The notes under the pieces were generated by a model, which saw only the letters and a program-made list of their open reading frames with translations, did not search any database and had not been told where the DNA came from. DNA of 45,670 nt, taken from CAUZFZ01 sp963579025. Its GTDB lineage: Bacteria; Planctomycetota; Planctomycetia; Planctomycetales; Planctomycetaceae. Within the stretch, counting starts at the first letter, position 1, and each line of letters starts with the position of its first letter. Below are positions 30,906-40,700 of this stretch, in pieces. The stretch covers positions 1 to 45,670 of the forward strand of contig CAUZFZ010000076.1 in assembly GCA_963579025.1 (NCBI GenBank), read 5' to 3'. A program made the position numbers and the translations under genes.

Positions 30906-31966
30906 TGCCCACCGGACGCCCGATCTCTCGAGGCGAACTCTGGCAGGCGGTCGATCGAGTTCCGCGGTATCGACTCGGGCACCTGCCCACTCCGCTGGAG
31001 CCGATGCGAAACCTGTCGGAGCGTCTGGGCGGCCCGACGCTGTGGATCAAACGGGACGACTGCACGGGGCTGGCGCTGGGCGGCAACAAGACGCGGCATA
31101 ACGAGTTTCTACTGGGCGAAGCACTCGCCCAGGGAGCCGACTGTTTTGTCTGGGGCGCCGGAGTCCAAAGTAATAACTGTCGCCAGACGGCCGCCGCCTG
31201 TGCCCGAGCCGGATTGCCCATTCACTTGATTCTCAGCCGGGCTCACAGTTCCAGCGACGACATGCAGGGGAACCTGCTGCTTGACCATTTGCTGGGTGCG
31301 ACGATTGAAATCGTGGACGTTCCCCTTGGTCACGAACTGAACGCGCTGATCGCCAGTCGGGCGGCTGAACTTCGAGAGAAGGGCCGTCGACCGTTCTTCT
31401 GGAATGAGCACGAAGTCACGGAAATCGCGGCCATCGGCTATGTGCCCTGTCTTCTGGAAATCGTCGAGCAATCGACGGAGGCCGGTTTCGAACCTTCAGA
31501 CATCTACGTCGCGGCGGCCGGCTCAACTGGTGCAGGGCTGGCGCTGGGAGCGGCGGCTCTTGGCCTGGACACTCCAGTACACAGCATGGCTCCGATCGAC
31601 TGGCCGTGGGATACGGCCGAGTACACAGCTCGCATCGCGAACGGGGCTGCCGGTCGCATGAGTATCCCTCATCGACTGGAAGCGACTGACATAAGCCTGT
31701 CCGAAGACTACATCGGTCCTGGCTATGGCATTCCCGGTTCGGCCTGTCTTGAAGCACTGCGACTTGTCGCACGTACCGAGGCAATCCTGCTCGATCCAAT
31801 TTACTCGGGCAAAGCCATGGCCGGGCTGATTGATCACATCCGCCGTGGAGACTTCTCACGGGATCAGAACATCGTTTTTGTGCATACGGGCGGCATGCCG
31901 GCCCTCTTTGCGATGAACGAGTTGCTGCAGAAGGAAATCCCGCCCGCTGAGCCATTCGCCATGTGA
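30905..31966 (+). CDS. D-cysteine desulfhydrase / ACC deaminase family PLP enzyme
   Basis: This 353-residue, PLP fold-type II enzyme opens with YRLGHLPTPLEPMRNLSERL and LWIKRDDCTGLALGGNKTR, where the Lys of GGNKTR is the cofactor-binding lysine. It continues with the substrate-site GAGVQSNNCRQTAAACA and the PLP phosphate loop AAGSTGAGLALG. The segment LDPIYSGKAMAGLIDHIRRG and the end HTGGMPALFA are characteristic of the DcyD / 1-aminocyclopropane-1-carboxylate deaminase family. These enzymes split D-cysteine to pyruvate, H2S and ammonia or open ACC; sequence alone does not decide which. Cytoplasmic. An AAGGAG motif lies 9 bases before the ATG, which overlaps the previous stop codon. The kinase gene follows after 34 bases. 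Confidence 0.9.
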   Translation: MPTGRPISRGELWQAVDRVPRYRLGHLPTPLEPMRNLSERLGGPTLWIKRDDCTGLALGGNKTRHNEFLLGEALAQGADCFVWGAGVQSNNCRQTAAACARAGLPIHLILSRAHSSSDDMQGNLLLDHLLGATIEIVDVPLGHELNALIASRAAELREKGRRPFFWNEHEVTEIAAIGYVPCLLEIVEQSTEAGFEPSDIYVAAAGSTGAGLALGAAALGLDTPVHSMAPIDWPWDTAEYTARIANGAAGRMSIPHRLEATDISLSEDYIGPGYGIPGSACLEALRLVARTEAILLDPIYSGKAMAGLIDHIRRGDFSRDQNIVFVHTGGMPALFAMNELLQKEIPPAEPFAM

Positions 31967-32000
31967 CCATTTTTTACCGTGATGTGGTTACGATTTCGCG

Positions 32001-33707
32001 ATGCCTGAAAGACCGCCGATGGATCGCGACGAACGTCTCGCCATGCTGCTCGACCAGCTCGCGAATGCGAATGCGTCTGGTGGTGGTGTCGATCTCGAAT
32101 CGCTCGCGCGCGACAATCCCGATCTTGAACAGGAACTTCGGGAACTCTGGGCGACGATGATGCTCGCCGATGACTTCGGAAGTTTCGATGCTGACTTGAT
32201 TGGCCATGCGACGCTGGATGCCGCAGATGCAGCGCCCATCCGGACCGCTCATGTACCACCGGCCTTCGGTGACTACGAACCCCTCGCCGAAATTGGACGC
32301 GGTGGGATGGGCGTTGTTTACCGCGCCCGTCAGATCAGCCTCGACCGCCCCGTCGCCGTGAAGATGATTCTGCGCGGGGCACTGGCGTCGGGTAGCGACA
32401 TCGCGCGATTCCGCGTGGAGGCCGAGTCGGCCGCTCGTATCAGTCACCCGAACATCGTGCCGGTTTACGAAGTCGGCGAACGCGATGGGCAGCCGTACTT
32501 CAGCATGCAGCTCGTCGAAGGGACCACGTTGTCGCAAAAGCTGGCTGACGGTCCGTTGACTCCGCGCGACGCCGCCAGTCTGCTGGCTCCCGTCTGTCGG
32601 GCCGTGGCTGAGGCGCATCGCAACGGGGTCCTGCACCGCGACCTCAAGCCATCCAACATTCTCATCGATCCAACCGGTCGGCCGTTTGTGACAGACTTCG
32701 GTCTCGCCAAACGGATGACTCCGACGGGTGACTCGGAACGGGATGACCACTCCGGCGAGCACATGTCACTGACCGATACCGGAGCGGCGATCGGCACGCC
32801 CAGCTACATGGCTCCGGAGCAGGCGGCGGGTCAACGAGGCGAGATCGGGCCGGCGACCGATGTCTACAGTCTGGGATCGATTCTGTACGCGATGCTGACC
32901 GGACGTCCGCCCTTTCAGGCGGCCTCGCCCGTGGACACCATCCTGATGGTGTTGGAGCAGGAACCTGTACCGCCGCGAGTTCTGAATCCGCAGGCCGACC
33001 CGGACCTGGAAATGGTCGCGCTGAAGTGCCTGCAGAAGCCGACTGACCTGCGCTATGCGGATGCGGCGGAGCTGGCGGATGATCTGGAAGCATGGCTCAG
33101 AAACGAGCCGGTTTCCGCGAGGTCGTCACAGTTTACGCAAGTGCTGAGCCGGGTGTTCCGGGAAACGCATCACGCGGCAGTGCTTGAGAACTGGGGCGTA
33201 TTGTGGATGTGGCACAGTCTGGTCGTGCTGTCGCTGTGCGTTGTCACAAATCTCCTGCAGTGGCGAGATGCGGCCAACAGCAATCCGTCGCGGTGGCCCT
33301 ATCTGGGACTGTGGTGCGTCGGTTTGAGCATCTGGGCGGCGATCTTTTACAGCCTGAGGCGACGTGCCGGCCCGGTCACGTTTATCGAGCGTCAGATTGT
33401 GCATGTCTGGGCAGGCAGCATGATTGCCAGCATGCTGCTGTACTTCGTCGAGTGGATGCTCGATTTGCCGGTGCTCAAACTGTCGCCAGTCATCGCACTC
33501 GTCAGCGGCATGGTCTTCCTGGTCAAAGCAAGTCTGCTCAACGGTCGCTTCTACTTTCAGGCTGCGGCTCTGTTCCTGACGGGAGCCGTCATGGCCATCA
33601 TTCCGCGAACGACACTGCCAGACGTGAGCATTTCAGTCTATGGCGTCGTATCGGGACTCAGCTTCTTTATCCCCGGGATGAAGTACTACCGCCAGCGGAA
33701 GCGGTAA
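32001..33707 (+). CDS. Membrane Ser/Thr protein kinase (Hanks type)
   Basis: Residues about 1-60 form an acidic helical segment (ERLAMLLDQLANANASGG). The kinase domain spans about 90-370: glycine loop IGRGGMGVVYRA, VAVKMIL with the ATP-binding Lys, VLHRDLKPSNIL near 211, TDFGLAKRM near 232, and GTPSYMAPEQ. All catalytic residues are present, so it should be active. About four or five transmembrane helices follow (MWHSLVVLSLCVVTNLLQW, PYLGLWCVGLSIWAAIFYSL and others), with a basic end. There is no extracellular sensor domain, so the signal must come through the membrane part or the N-terminus. It is the last gene of the five-gene operon and converges with the sigma-factor gene 45 bases away. 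Confidence 0.95.
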   Translation: MPERPPMDRDERLAMLLDQLANANASGGGVDLESLARDNPDLEQELRELWATMMLADDFGSFDADLIGHATLDAADAAPIRTAHVPPAFGDYEPLAEIGRGGMGVVYRARQISLDRPVAVKMILRGALASGSDIARFRVEAESAARISHPNIVPVYEVGERDGQPYFSMQLVEGTTLSQKLADGPLTPRDAASLLAPVCRAVAEAHRNGVLHRDLKPSNILIDPTGRPFVTDFGLAKRMTPTGDSERDDHSGEHMSLTDTGAAIGTPSYMAPEQAAGQRGEIGPATDVYSLGSILYAMLTGRPPFQAASPVDTILMVLEQEPVPPRVLNPQADPDLEMVALKCLQKPTDLRYADAAELADDLEAWLRNEPVSARSSQFTQVLSRVFRETHHAAVLENWGVLWMWHSLVVLSLCVVTNLLQWRDAANSNPSRWPYLGLWCVGLSIWAAIFYSLRRRAGPVTFIERQIVHVWAGSMIASMLLYFVEWMLDLPVLKLSPVIALVSGMVFLVKASLLNGRFYFQAAALFLTGAVMAIIPRTTLPDVSISVYGVVSGLSFFIPGMKYYRQRKR

Positions 33708-33752
33708 ATATGCCCGTCGAACGGAATGCCTGACCACACAATCGATGTTGTC

Positions 33753-34406
33753 TCAGACGCTCGCATCGCAGCCGAAATGGCGCCGCAGCTTCTGAATCGC
33801 CTTGTATTTTTCGTCACTGACGCGGGCTGGGCTGAGGTCCAGAGTGTCGGCGATTGAACTGATTGATTCGCCATCGGACCAGCGGGTAACAATGTCCCGT
33901 TGCGTCGGACTCAGCCGTGTCTCATCAGAGTCGATTGCCGAGCGGACCGGTGAGAGCGCTTCCATCTTTGCCGGCCATGGATCGTGTTCGGTTGGACCGG
34001 CGTCATCACTCGCGAGCGGCGACAGTCGCGGTGAACGACGCCAGCGTTGAGCCATCGTCCAGATCGACCGATTCAGTTCGCGGCGATGTTCAGACTCTCG
34101 GTCTTCAATGGCACGTTGTAGACCCTCCTGTCCGAGGCGTTGCAGCAGACGTGCAAACACGTCGTTAGTGCAATCGGCCCAGTCCTGCCGGGCGATGCCT
34201 GCATTCTGCCAGCTCCGAGTGCAATAAGCCTCGATCTTGCGGAGCAAGTCCGCCTGTGACACCCTCGCGGCCGCAGTCACGGCGGCACACGCACCACCTG
34301 CTGCCTGAGTTGACGGGTCGGCGGCTGAAGTCGCGACAACCAGAGCACATGCAGCCAATGACATTCTCAGTCGCGTGGCCGACGGTACGGGAGTTGGGTT
34401 GTCCAT
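33753..34406 (-). CDS. ECF-type RNA polymerase sigma factor with hydrophobic N-terminal segment
   Basis: I choose the ATG at 34406 (217 residues): AAGGAG lies 7 bases before it. The C-terminus is a clear sigma region 4 (LSPTQRDIVTRWSDGES, ISSIADTLDLSPARVSDEKY). Region 2 is weaker but visible (LLRKIEAYCTRSW, DWADCTNDVFARLLQRLG, in the place of the usual 'DLTQEVF'). The linker is rich in Arg and acidic residues. What is odd is the first 60 residues: after MDNPTPVPSATRLR comes a hydrophobic stretch (MSLAACALVVATSAA) resembling a signal or membrane anchor. A membrane-tethered sigma factor released by proteolysis is possible but unproven. It lies convergent to the membrane kinase. Confidence 0.78.
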   Translation of the reverse strand: MDNPTPVPSATRLRMSLAACALVVATSAADPSTQAAGGACAAVTAAARVSQADLLRKIEAYCTRSWQNAGIARQDWADCTNDVFARLLQRLGQEGLQRAIEDRESEHRRELNRSIWTMAQRWRRSPRLSPLASDDAGPTEHDPWPAKMEALSPVRSAIDSDETRLSPTQRDIVTRWSDGESISSIADTLDLSPARVSDEKYKAIQKLRRHFGCDASV

Positions 34407-35036
34407 CCAGAAACTCCTTCGAATTGGTCTCAGAAGAGATACAGAGTACGCCAGCCAGGATGATCTGGCGAGGTGATTACACCCGTTTCTGTTCACAGGG
34501 CCACGGGGCATCCCTCGTTGTCACGGCAACTGACCTGGATTCGCCGAACCTCGCGAACTATTTGCTCGAAGTTGCCAGATTTCGATCCCGTGGCCAAACG
34601 TGTGCGACTCAGCCTCGCGAAAACGGGCCAACTGGAATCCTCAACCAAGGGCACGTCAGTAGAACCTCCGCCAAATCAGTCTCGGGCACATACCACGCGA
34701 TCGAATACCGGCGATGGGCAGCGTCCACGGAATCTCGGGAATCCCTTGCAACTCATCGGGAACTGTGGCGTACGTGAGGCGTCCATATGGATAAGTGACT
34801 GGGTGAAGACAACAAGCCGGCCGGATTGTTACCCCGTCTTCCCCAGCTTACGGAGTAGGAGAGGCTCTCGTTCCTGAAGGATGAAAAGTACCGGAACTGG
34901 TGTTGATCCATTTCAAGGACCGAGGTTAATTTCCCCGCACCGTTGTCTGTGGTTCGTTGCAGTGTGTCATCTGTGACCGGACGGCGGAGCCGATTTCAGC
35001 TCTGCACGAGCATGTGAGTAACAGGGAGCAAAGCAC
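34407..35036. other. Long intergenic stretch without a recognisable gene
   Basis: About 630 bases between the sigma-factor start and the DUF3467 start. Short open frames exist on the plus strand, but their translations lack any domain and have the composition of chance frames. The stretch must contain divergent promoters for both genes. I found no clear operator, repeat or RNA gene. CCGGCCGG near 34812 is the only notable palindrome. Confidence 0.4.
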
Positions 35037-35414
35037 GTGGCCAAGAAAGACGAACAGACGACCGAGATCACCGAAGAAGCTGGCGCAACAGCAACCGTGG
35101 AAGCGCCGGTTGAGGCCGCCCCGGTGGCTGAAGGCCAGCAGCAGACGCTGACGGTTGACGACAGCAATGTCCACGCCGGCTACGCCAACTTCTGCCGTGT
35201 GTCGAGCACGCCGGAAGAGCTGATTCTGGATCTGGGCCTGAACCCGAACCCCTACGCGACTGGCGAAGTCACGGTTCCAGTTGGGCAGCGGATCATCATG
35301 AACCACTTCACCGCCAAGCGACTGTTGAGTGCCCTGTCGATGGCCCTGCAGCGTCATGAGCAGGCTTTTGGTGTGCTGGAAACCGACGTCCGTCGTCGCG
35401 TTCGCCGCACATAA
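35037..35414 (+). CDS. DUF3467 family protein
   Basis: The 125-residue product begins at GTG (35037), with GGGAG about 9 bases upstream. An acidic Ala/Glu/Gln-rich N-terminal arm of about 45 residues precedes the conserved domain: HAGYANFCRVSSTPEELIL, DLGLNPNPYATGE, and RIIMNHFTAKRLLSAL with QRHEQAFG. This matches DUF3467, a small cytoplasmic family of unknown function. The last residues are Arg-rich (VRRRVRRT). It is transcribed alone, with a terminator 50 bases downstream. Confidence 0.85.
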   Translation: MAKKDEQTTEITEEAGATATVEAPVEAAPVAEGQQQTLTVDDSNVHAGYANFCRVSSTPEELILDLGLNPNPYATGEVTVPVGQRIIMNHFTAKRLLSALSMALQRHEQAFGVLETDVRRRVRRT

Positions 35415-35463
35415 TTCGACGATCCACCTGGCGGCGCGAGTTGCCAGGACATGTGAAACCCAG

Positions 35464-35503
35464 CCGCGGCGGTCCGCACCTTTCGGACTGTCGCGGTTTT
35501 TTT
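35464..35503 (+). terminator. Rho-independent terminator after the DUF3467 gene
   Basis: CCGCGGCGGTCCG (35464-35476) pairs with CGGACTGTCGCGG (35484-35496), 13 pairs with two G-U wobbles and a 7-base loop, followed by seven T to 35503. Confidence 0.9.
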
Positions 35504-35700
35504 GTGCAATGTCGTGCAAGACGTAATCGGTTGCCGGGTACAGGCACAACTGGCGACGACCTCAAGGCTACGCGTATGAGCTGTCAGATCCGTGCATCTG
35601 GCATCAATCCGGACCGGGATTGTCGGCCTCGTGTTGAAATGATGTCGCGACTTTGATGTACTGCTGACTGTGACCAGCACTCGAATTCGAGGAGATTCGT

Positions 35701-36798
35701 ATGCATCGTGATGGGTCAAACTCCGTGATCAGTTCAGACCACCGCTCAAATTCCATTCGCTGCCGCTCATTGGGAAATAAGAGTTCCGCTACACGACGGC
35801 GCGGATTCACGCTTGTCGAGTTGCTGGTCGTCATTGCGATCATCGGGATTCTCGTGGCCCTTCTCATGCCGGCCGTGCAGAGCGCCCGAGAGGCGGCTCG
35901 TCGGGCACAGTGTGTGAACCATCTGAAACAGATCGGGCTGGCGCTCCATAATTATCACGATCCGTGGCGTTCGTTCCCCATCGGAGCGATGCACAGTGTC
36001 ACTGCGGGAACCGCTCGGAGAAACGACCTGGGTCAGTCCTTCCTTGTCGCCTTGCTACCCGGCGTCGAGCAGGGAAACCTGTATGCACAGATCGACGAAA
36101 ACGCGCCCGGCGGAGTCGGCAATATGGATAATCCGGGTAATCCCAATGGACAACTGTTCGATGGACTTCGTGTGCCCGTCTACATCTGCCCGTCGTCGAC
36201 AATGGACGAACTCACGGACAACAAGCAGGCTGCCCCCAGCGGAGTTCTGATGACCAACTACGTGGGAATTTCGGGAGCGGCGAGGCAAAATGGCCGAGCC
36301 AATCCGAAATCCGAGCCGACATACAAGGGCATCATGTCCAGTTCCGGTGTCTTGATTCCCAATGACAGCATCAGCATCAGCGATATCAAAGATGGTTCAA
36401 CGAACACAATGATGGTCGCCGAGCAGTCGCAGTTCTCGCGGACACGCGACGGCCGTCTGGTCGATTTGCGGAGTTCCAATTCTCACGGTGCCTGGGTCGG
36501 AACAACCGGACCAGGAATACCTGGAGACGGCACCTGGTTCTGCACCAATTACCAGACATGGAACATCACAACGGTCCGCTATCCAGTCAACTTCCGTGAC
36601 GCGACCAGCTACGCGGCGCCAGCCATGGGGCTTGGCCCGCAGGACGGTTCGAACCGTCCGATTCAGTCGACGCACACGGGAGGCGCGAACATTCTGCTGG
36701 CTGATGGCAGCGTCCGCTTTCTGCAGGAAGGCGTGGACTTTCTGATTCTGACCAACCTCGCGAATCGCGACGACGGGAACGAACTCGGCCAGTTCTGA
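35701..36798 (+). CDS. DUF1559 protein with prepilin-type N-terminus
   Basis: The N-terminus has a 33-residue polar leader ending RRRG, then the class III prepilin helix FTLVELLVVIAIIGILVALL. Cleavage after the Gly by prepilin peptidase and N-methylation of the Phe are expected. Conserved DUF1559 features follow: MPAVQSAREAARRAQCVNHL, QIGLALHNYHD, and the C-terminal HTGGANILLADGSVRFL. The 365-residue length is usual. Planctomycetota carry many such pseudopilin-like proteins; they are probably assembled or displayed outside the inner membrane, but their exact job is not settled. A GAGGAG motif stands 6 bases before the ATG. It is the likely client class for prepilin-processing and secretion systems related to the pilus operon at 2526-9219, though no direct link is shown. 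Confidence 0.93.
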   Translation: MHRDGSNSVISSDHRSNSIRCRSLGNKSSATRRRGFTLVELLVVIAIIGILVALLMPAVQSAREAARRAQCVNHLKQIGLALHNYHDPWRSFPIGAMHSVTAGTARRNDLGQSFLVALLPGVEQGNLYAQIDENAPGGVGNMDNPGNPNGQLFDGLRVPVYICPSSTMDELTDNKQAAPSGVLMTNYVGISGAARQNGRANPKSEPTYKGIMSSSGVLIPNDSISISDIKDGSTNTMMVAEQSQFSRTRDGRLVDLRSSNSHGAWVGTTGPGIPGDGTWFCTNYQTWNITTVRYPVNFRDATSYAAPAMGLGPQDGSNRPIQSTHTGGANILLADGSVRFLQEGVDFLILTNLANRDDGNELGQF

Positions 36799-36926
36799 TC
36801 GAGCCGTCGCATCGCACTGCGTCCCTGCCGAGACCGCCTCACTCGCAGTTGAGGGCTCGCGAAGGAATAATCTGGACTCACCCCCTTGGTGTCACCCCGA
36901 TTGTCTGCCTTCGCGAGGAACCCCCG

Positions 36927-37631
36927 ATGCGAGCTTCACTTGTTGTTTCTGCCATTGCCATCCTGACTGCGAGCCTCAACGTCGATGCGGCCGAAAACGC
37001 ACTCTCCGACTCTGAAAAGTCTGCCGGCTGGAAACTGCTGTTCAATGGCAAAGACCTGACCGGCTGGAAATGCAGCAATGGCAAGCCGGTTGCAACGCCG
37101 GTCGAGAGTGGTTCGATCGTCCCCTTCAAGTCCGGCGGCTACCTGGTCGTTCACGAGGATCCGGTTGGCGATTTCATCCTCAAGTGTGACGTCCGCTGGG
37201 AAGATGAACGTTGCAATTCGGGCGTGTTCTTTCGTGTCGAGGACCTGAAGAACCCCGTGCATACCGGCTTCGAGATTCAGGTGATGGGCGGAGACCGAAT
37301 TGGCAAACACGAAATGGGGGCCATCTATGATCTCGCGGCCACGACAAAGAACACAGGCAAACCCACCGGCGAATGGAACACACTGGAGATTGGTTGCAAA
37401 GGGCCGGAAATCAGCGTGACGCTGAACGGCAAGAAGGTCTGCGAACTGAACTGCAACGACTACGACGAGCCGGGTCTGTGTCCGGATGGAAAGAAGCACA
37501 AGTTCAAGCTGAATGGTAAGCCACGAGCCGTGAAAGACTTCGCCCGGTCCGGCTATCTCGGATTCCAGGACCACGGCCACAAGGTCTGGTATCGCAACGT
37601 CAAACTTCTCGAGCTGAATCCGAAGAAGTGA
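36927..37631 (+). CDS. Secreted DUF1080 (3-keto-disaccharide hydrolase-type) protein
   Basis: I start at the ATG at 36927 (234 residues), which has a GAGGA motif upstream and a proper signal peptide (SLVVSAIAILTASLNVDAA); the earlier codon at 36849 would bury that signal. The mature protein is a single DUF1080 domain with a concanavalin-like fold: WKLLFNGKDLTGWKC, DFILKCDVRWEDERCNSGVF, TGFEIQVMGG, GEWNTLEIGCKGPEI, and the ending GYLGFQDHGHKVWYRNVKL. Some family members hydrolyse 3-keto-glycosides; a carbohydrate-related role outside the cytoplasm is likely here. It follows the DUF1559 gene by 128 bases. Confidence 0.92.
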   Translation: MRASLVVSAIAILTASLNVDAAENALSDSEKSAGWKLLFNGKDLTGWKCSNGKPVATPVESGSIVPFKSGGYLVVHEDPVGDFILKCDVRWEDERCNSGVFFRVEDLKNPVHTGFEIQVMGGDRIGKHEMGAIYDLAATTKNTGKPTGEWNTLEIGCKGPEISVTLNGKKVCELNCNDYDEPGLCPDGKKHKFKLNGKPRAVKDFARSGYLGFQDHGHKVWYRNVKLLELNPKK

Positions 37632-37720
37632 GTGCCGGGTCGGACTCGCGAGGCTACAGATCGAGTTTGCGTTTGGGTTCCGCTTCACGTCCGGTGTGGC
37701 GGCGTTGCCGAATACGTGGA

Positions 37721-40700
37721 TCAATCCGCCGATGTGGTGACGAAGGGGACAAAGCCGAGCAGCGTGTCCGTCGTTCGGAGACAGTAGAAGTTACTGCCAG
37801 CATGAGCGTCGATCAGGTCCGTGTGCGGATCAATAGCGAGGCGCTGAATGAGATTCCCATTGGAAATGTCACAGACGGAAATGCGTGACTGTCGCGGCTG
37901 GGGACTCGCCCCGGCTACCAGTTCAGTTGATCTCGCACCAACGCCCGCTGGCCGACAAATCACGCAGCCATTGCCTGCCGCACGGATACACCAGGGTCCG
38001 GTTCCCACATGTCGTCGCCACAGCAAATCTCCGTGCTGGAGCGAAAAGCACCGAAGGGTGCCGTCGGATACAGCCAGAAGCACATCCGGTGTGAGAACGG
38101 ATTCGTTGTTCACATCGTCCAGCGGCAAGGGGCCGAGGGAACGTCTCCAGAGAACGTTGCCTGTCGCTAGTTCTCTGCGAATGGCGAACTGCGCATCCTC
38201 AATCACGACGATCACGTTGTTGGATGTCAGAACGCGCGGAGCGCCGTGTGCCTGTGACGTCGCCCGCTGTGTCCATTCGGGACCGAGTTCCGCGAGCCGC
38301 GTCAGTCGCACGCTATTCATGTTCGCGATGCCAATCAAAGCCCGCCCTGTCCCACCGGAAACCGGTACGAAGGAAACCGGACGATCGACATCGAACGGCA
38401 ATGCCCCATGCCGGACTCGGTGACCGTGGGGAAGGCTGAGCAGCGAATACTCCGTGGAATCTGCCGGCCGGATCAACAGCGCGGAGCGGTCAGCCACCCA
38501 GCTTTCACGCTGGCCGAACGCTGCCGAGTTGGACACAGTCCAGCGGCGGCCCGTTGGGGGCCATTGCCAGGCTCGCTGCCCCGACTGCAGATCGATTGCT
38601 GTGACCCCGGTGTCTGCCAGAGCGATCAGTTGATGATTGCCCGCTGATGAATCGTCGGCCGGCAGCCGAAACCGTTGAAAGCGGCCGGACTCCGGATTGA
38701 TCCGCCACTCCAGTTGGCCAGTCAACAGGTTTCGCGATTCGAGCTGCTGAGTGGACGCCAGCAGCATGTGTCTCGCATGACAGGCCGACCAGATCAGTCT
38801 CTCACTGGAATTCACGGTCCAGAACGTTCGACCATTGCGGCCCTCGATGAACCGCGTTTGACCGTTTCGCTGTGTCAGAATGCCCGTCGTGGGCTCGCCC
38901 GAAATCTGATTGACGGGATGGCTCACGACGGTGTCCGGGTCGATTTTGTGTTTCCAGACACGTCGGACCGGCCAGGGTGGCGGGACAACAACTGCTGTCG
39001 TCGAGTCGCTACCAACCCGCTCCTGCTCTGGCTCATCGGAAGACGGAGCGGAATCCGGCTGGTTGATTTCGTCAGGTTCCGGCAGCGAGCCGTCAACCGG
39101 CTGCGTCACGTCTGCAAGTGCATCGAGCCGATCCGCCTGAGCGATGACAAGATAGTTGCCGGAGATCAGCAGATTGCCACCCTGCAGTCCGTAAGCTTGT
39201 CGGAGTGGGATACGACGTGTGATCTCGCCAGTTCGATGGTCAATTCGCAGAATCTCATCACGCAATGGCCAGAAGACGGACTGTTCAGTGACGACTCCGC
39301 GGCCATAACCGAATCCATCCGGGTCCTCGAACCCAAGTCGCGCCTGCGATGCCCAGGCATTTTCGCCGGTGTGGATATCCAACGCCCACAGCGAGTTACC
39401 ACTCAGAATCAGCCGACCATCCACGATCCCCAGCAGATGCAGAATTTGATCTCGAATCTGACGCTGCCACGTTGGCTGGCCCGTCGTCGCATCGAGTGCG
39501 AACAGCTCGTTGGCCTCCGTCACCGCATAAAGAATCCCACGGTGATACAGACCAGGGACCAGCCCATGCCGCTGTGGATTACTTTCCTCGTCGTACGTCT
39601 CATCGCTGCGTGTCGGCCAGGTGATCACCCACAAAATCCGGCCGGTCACGGCATCCAGCGCTGCGATTGCTCCAGTGCCCGTGTTCAGGAACAGCCGACC
39701 GTCTCCCAGAGTCAGCAGTTGGTGCCCGACCAGGTTGTAGTGGTCGGGCACGTTTCGGACATTCACGCAAACGCGACGCTTCCAGATCAACTGACTGGTC
39801 TCGGCATCGAAACAGACGACGGCTGTTTCGTCTTCGGGCGTACCGCGTCGAGCCGTCGCATAAACACGACCGTCGGACACAACCGGTGAACCTTCGAAAC
39901 TCCACTGAGTGGCCTCGGGTGAATCGGTGAGGTTGTCGAGGACATCCGGTGTGACACGAAAGGTGACGTCTCCCTGACGAGCCAGATCGACGCCGACAAG
40001 TTCCGTATAAGAACTGCCTTCGTGGACGGAGCGACGCGTGAATGGCAGACCCATCCGCGCGTACAAACGTCCGTCACTGACGGTCATTGTGTACCGCGGT
40101 ATGCCGGAAGACGGCAGGTCGGACATGACCGGTCCGTGCAGCAGGCTGGTCATGATCTCGCCCGAGTTGTCGTCATCGATCGGCCATTTCGGACGGCCGG
40201 TGGTCAGATCGAACGCAAATACCGAACCCGAATTCGACACGAACAGTGTCCGGTCGTGAACCAATGGGAACAGACTGAGCGTGTCTGCACGTCCGGCCGG
40301 ACCTTTCAACCGTGCTGCTGGAATGGAGATGTTCTGCCACGCCACGTCGTTGATGACTGGCTCACCGACTGGTGATGGACTGCGGTTCGGTTGAGCGGCA
40401 AACGTCGGATTTCGAAAGGCATCCGTACGAACAGAGGGCCATTCCCGACCTTCTTCGAAAAGTGTCGTCAACAGATCGGCGAGCTTTCCAGACTGGCCCG
40501 CCAGGCTACCCTCGGCGTCCGGATGCAAGGTTTGGAAGACCGTCAGTTCGAGTTCCGCGCGGCGCGCATCTCCTTCGAAGATGCTGCACAGAACCAGTCT
40601 CGCCATAACACTTGCGGCTTCAATGTCCGGGTTGGCATACGTGAGGTACACCGGTGCTTCGTCCGCCTCAGGTCCGTCCGCCGTTGTCGGGCGAGGTGGC

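Noticed and set aside
34926..35549. 207-codon minus-strand frame over the DUF3467 gene
   Set aside because: Cys/Ser/Leu-rich chance composition, opposite a recognised family with a terminator and a ribosome-binding site.
38675..39889. 404-codon plus-strand frame within the TPR/propeller gene
   Set aside because: It is the complement of propeller repeats; the minus-strand translation has clear domain signatures and this one has none.
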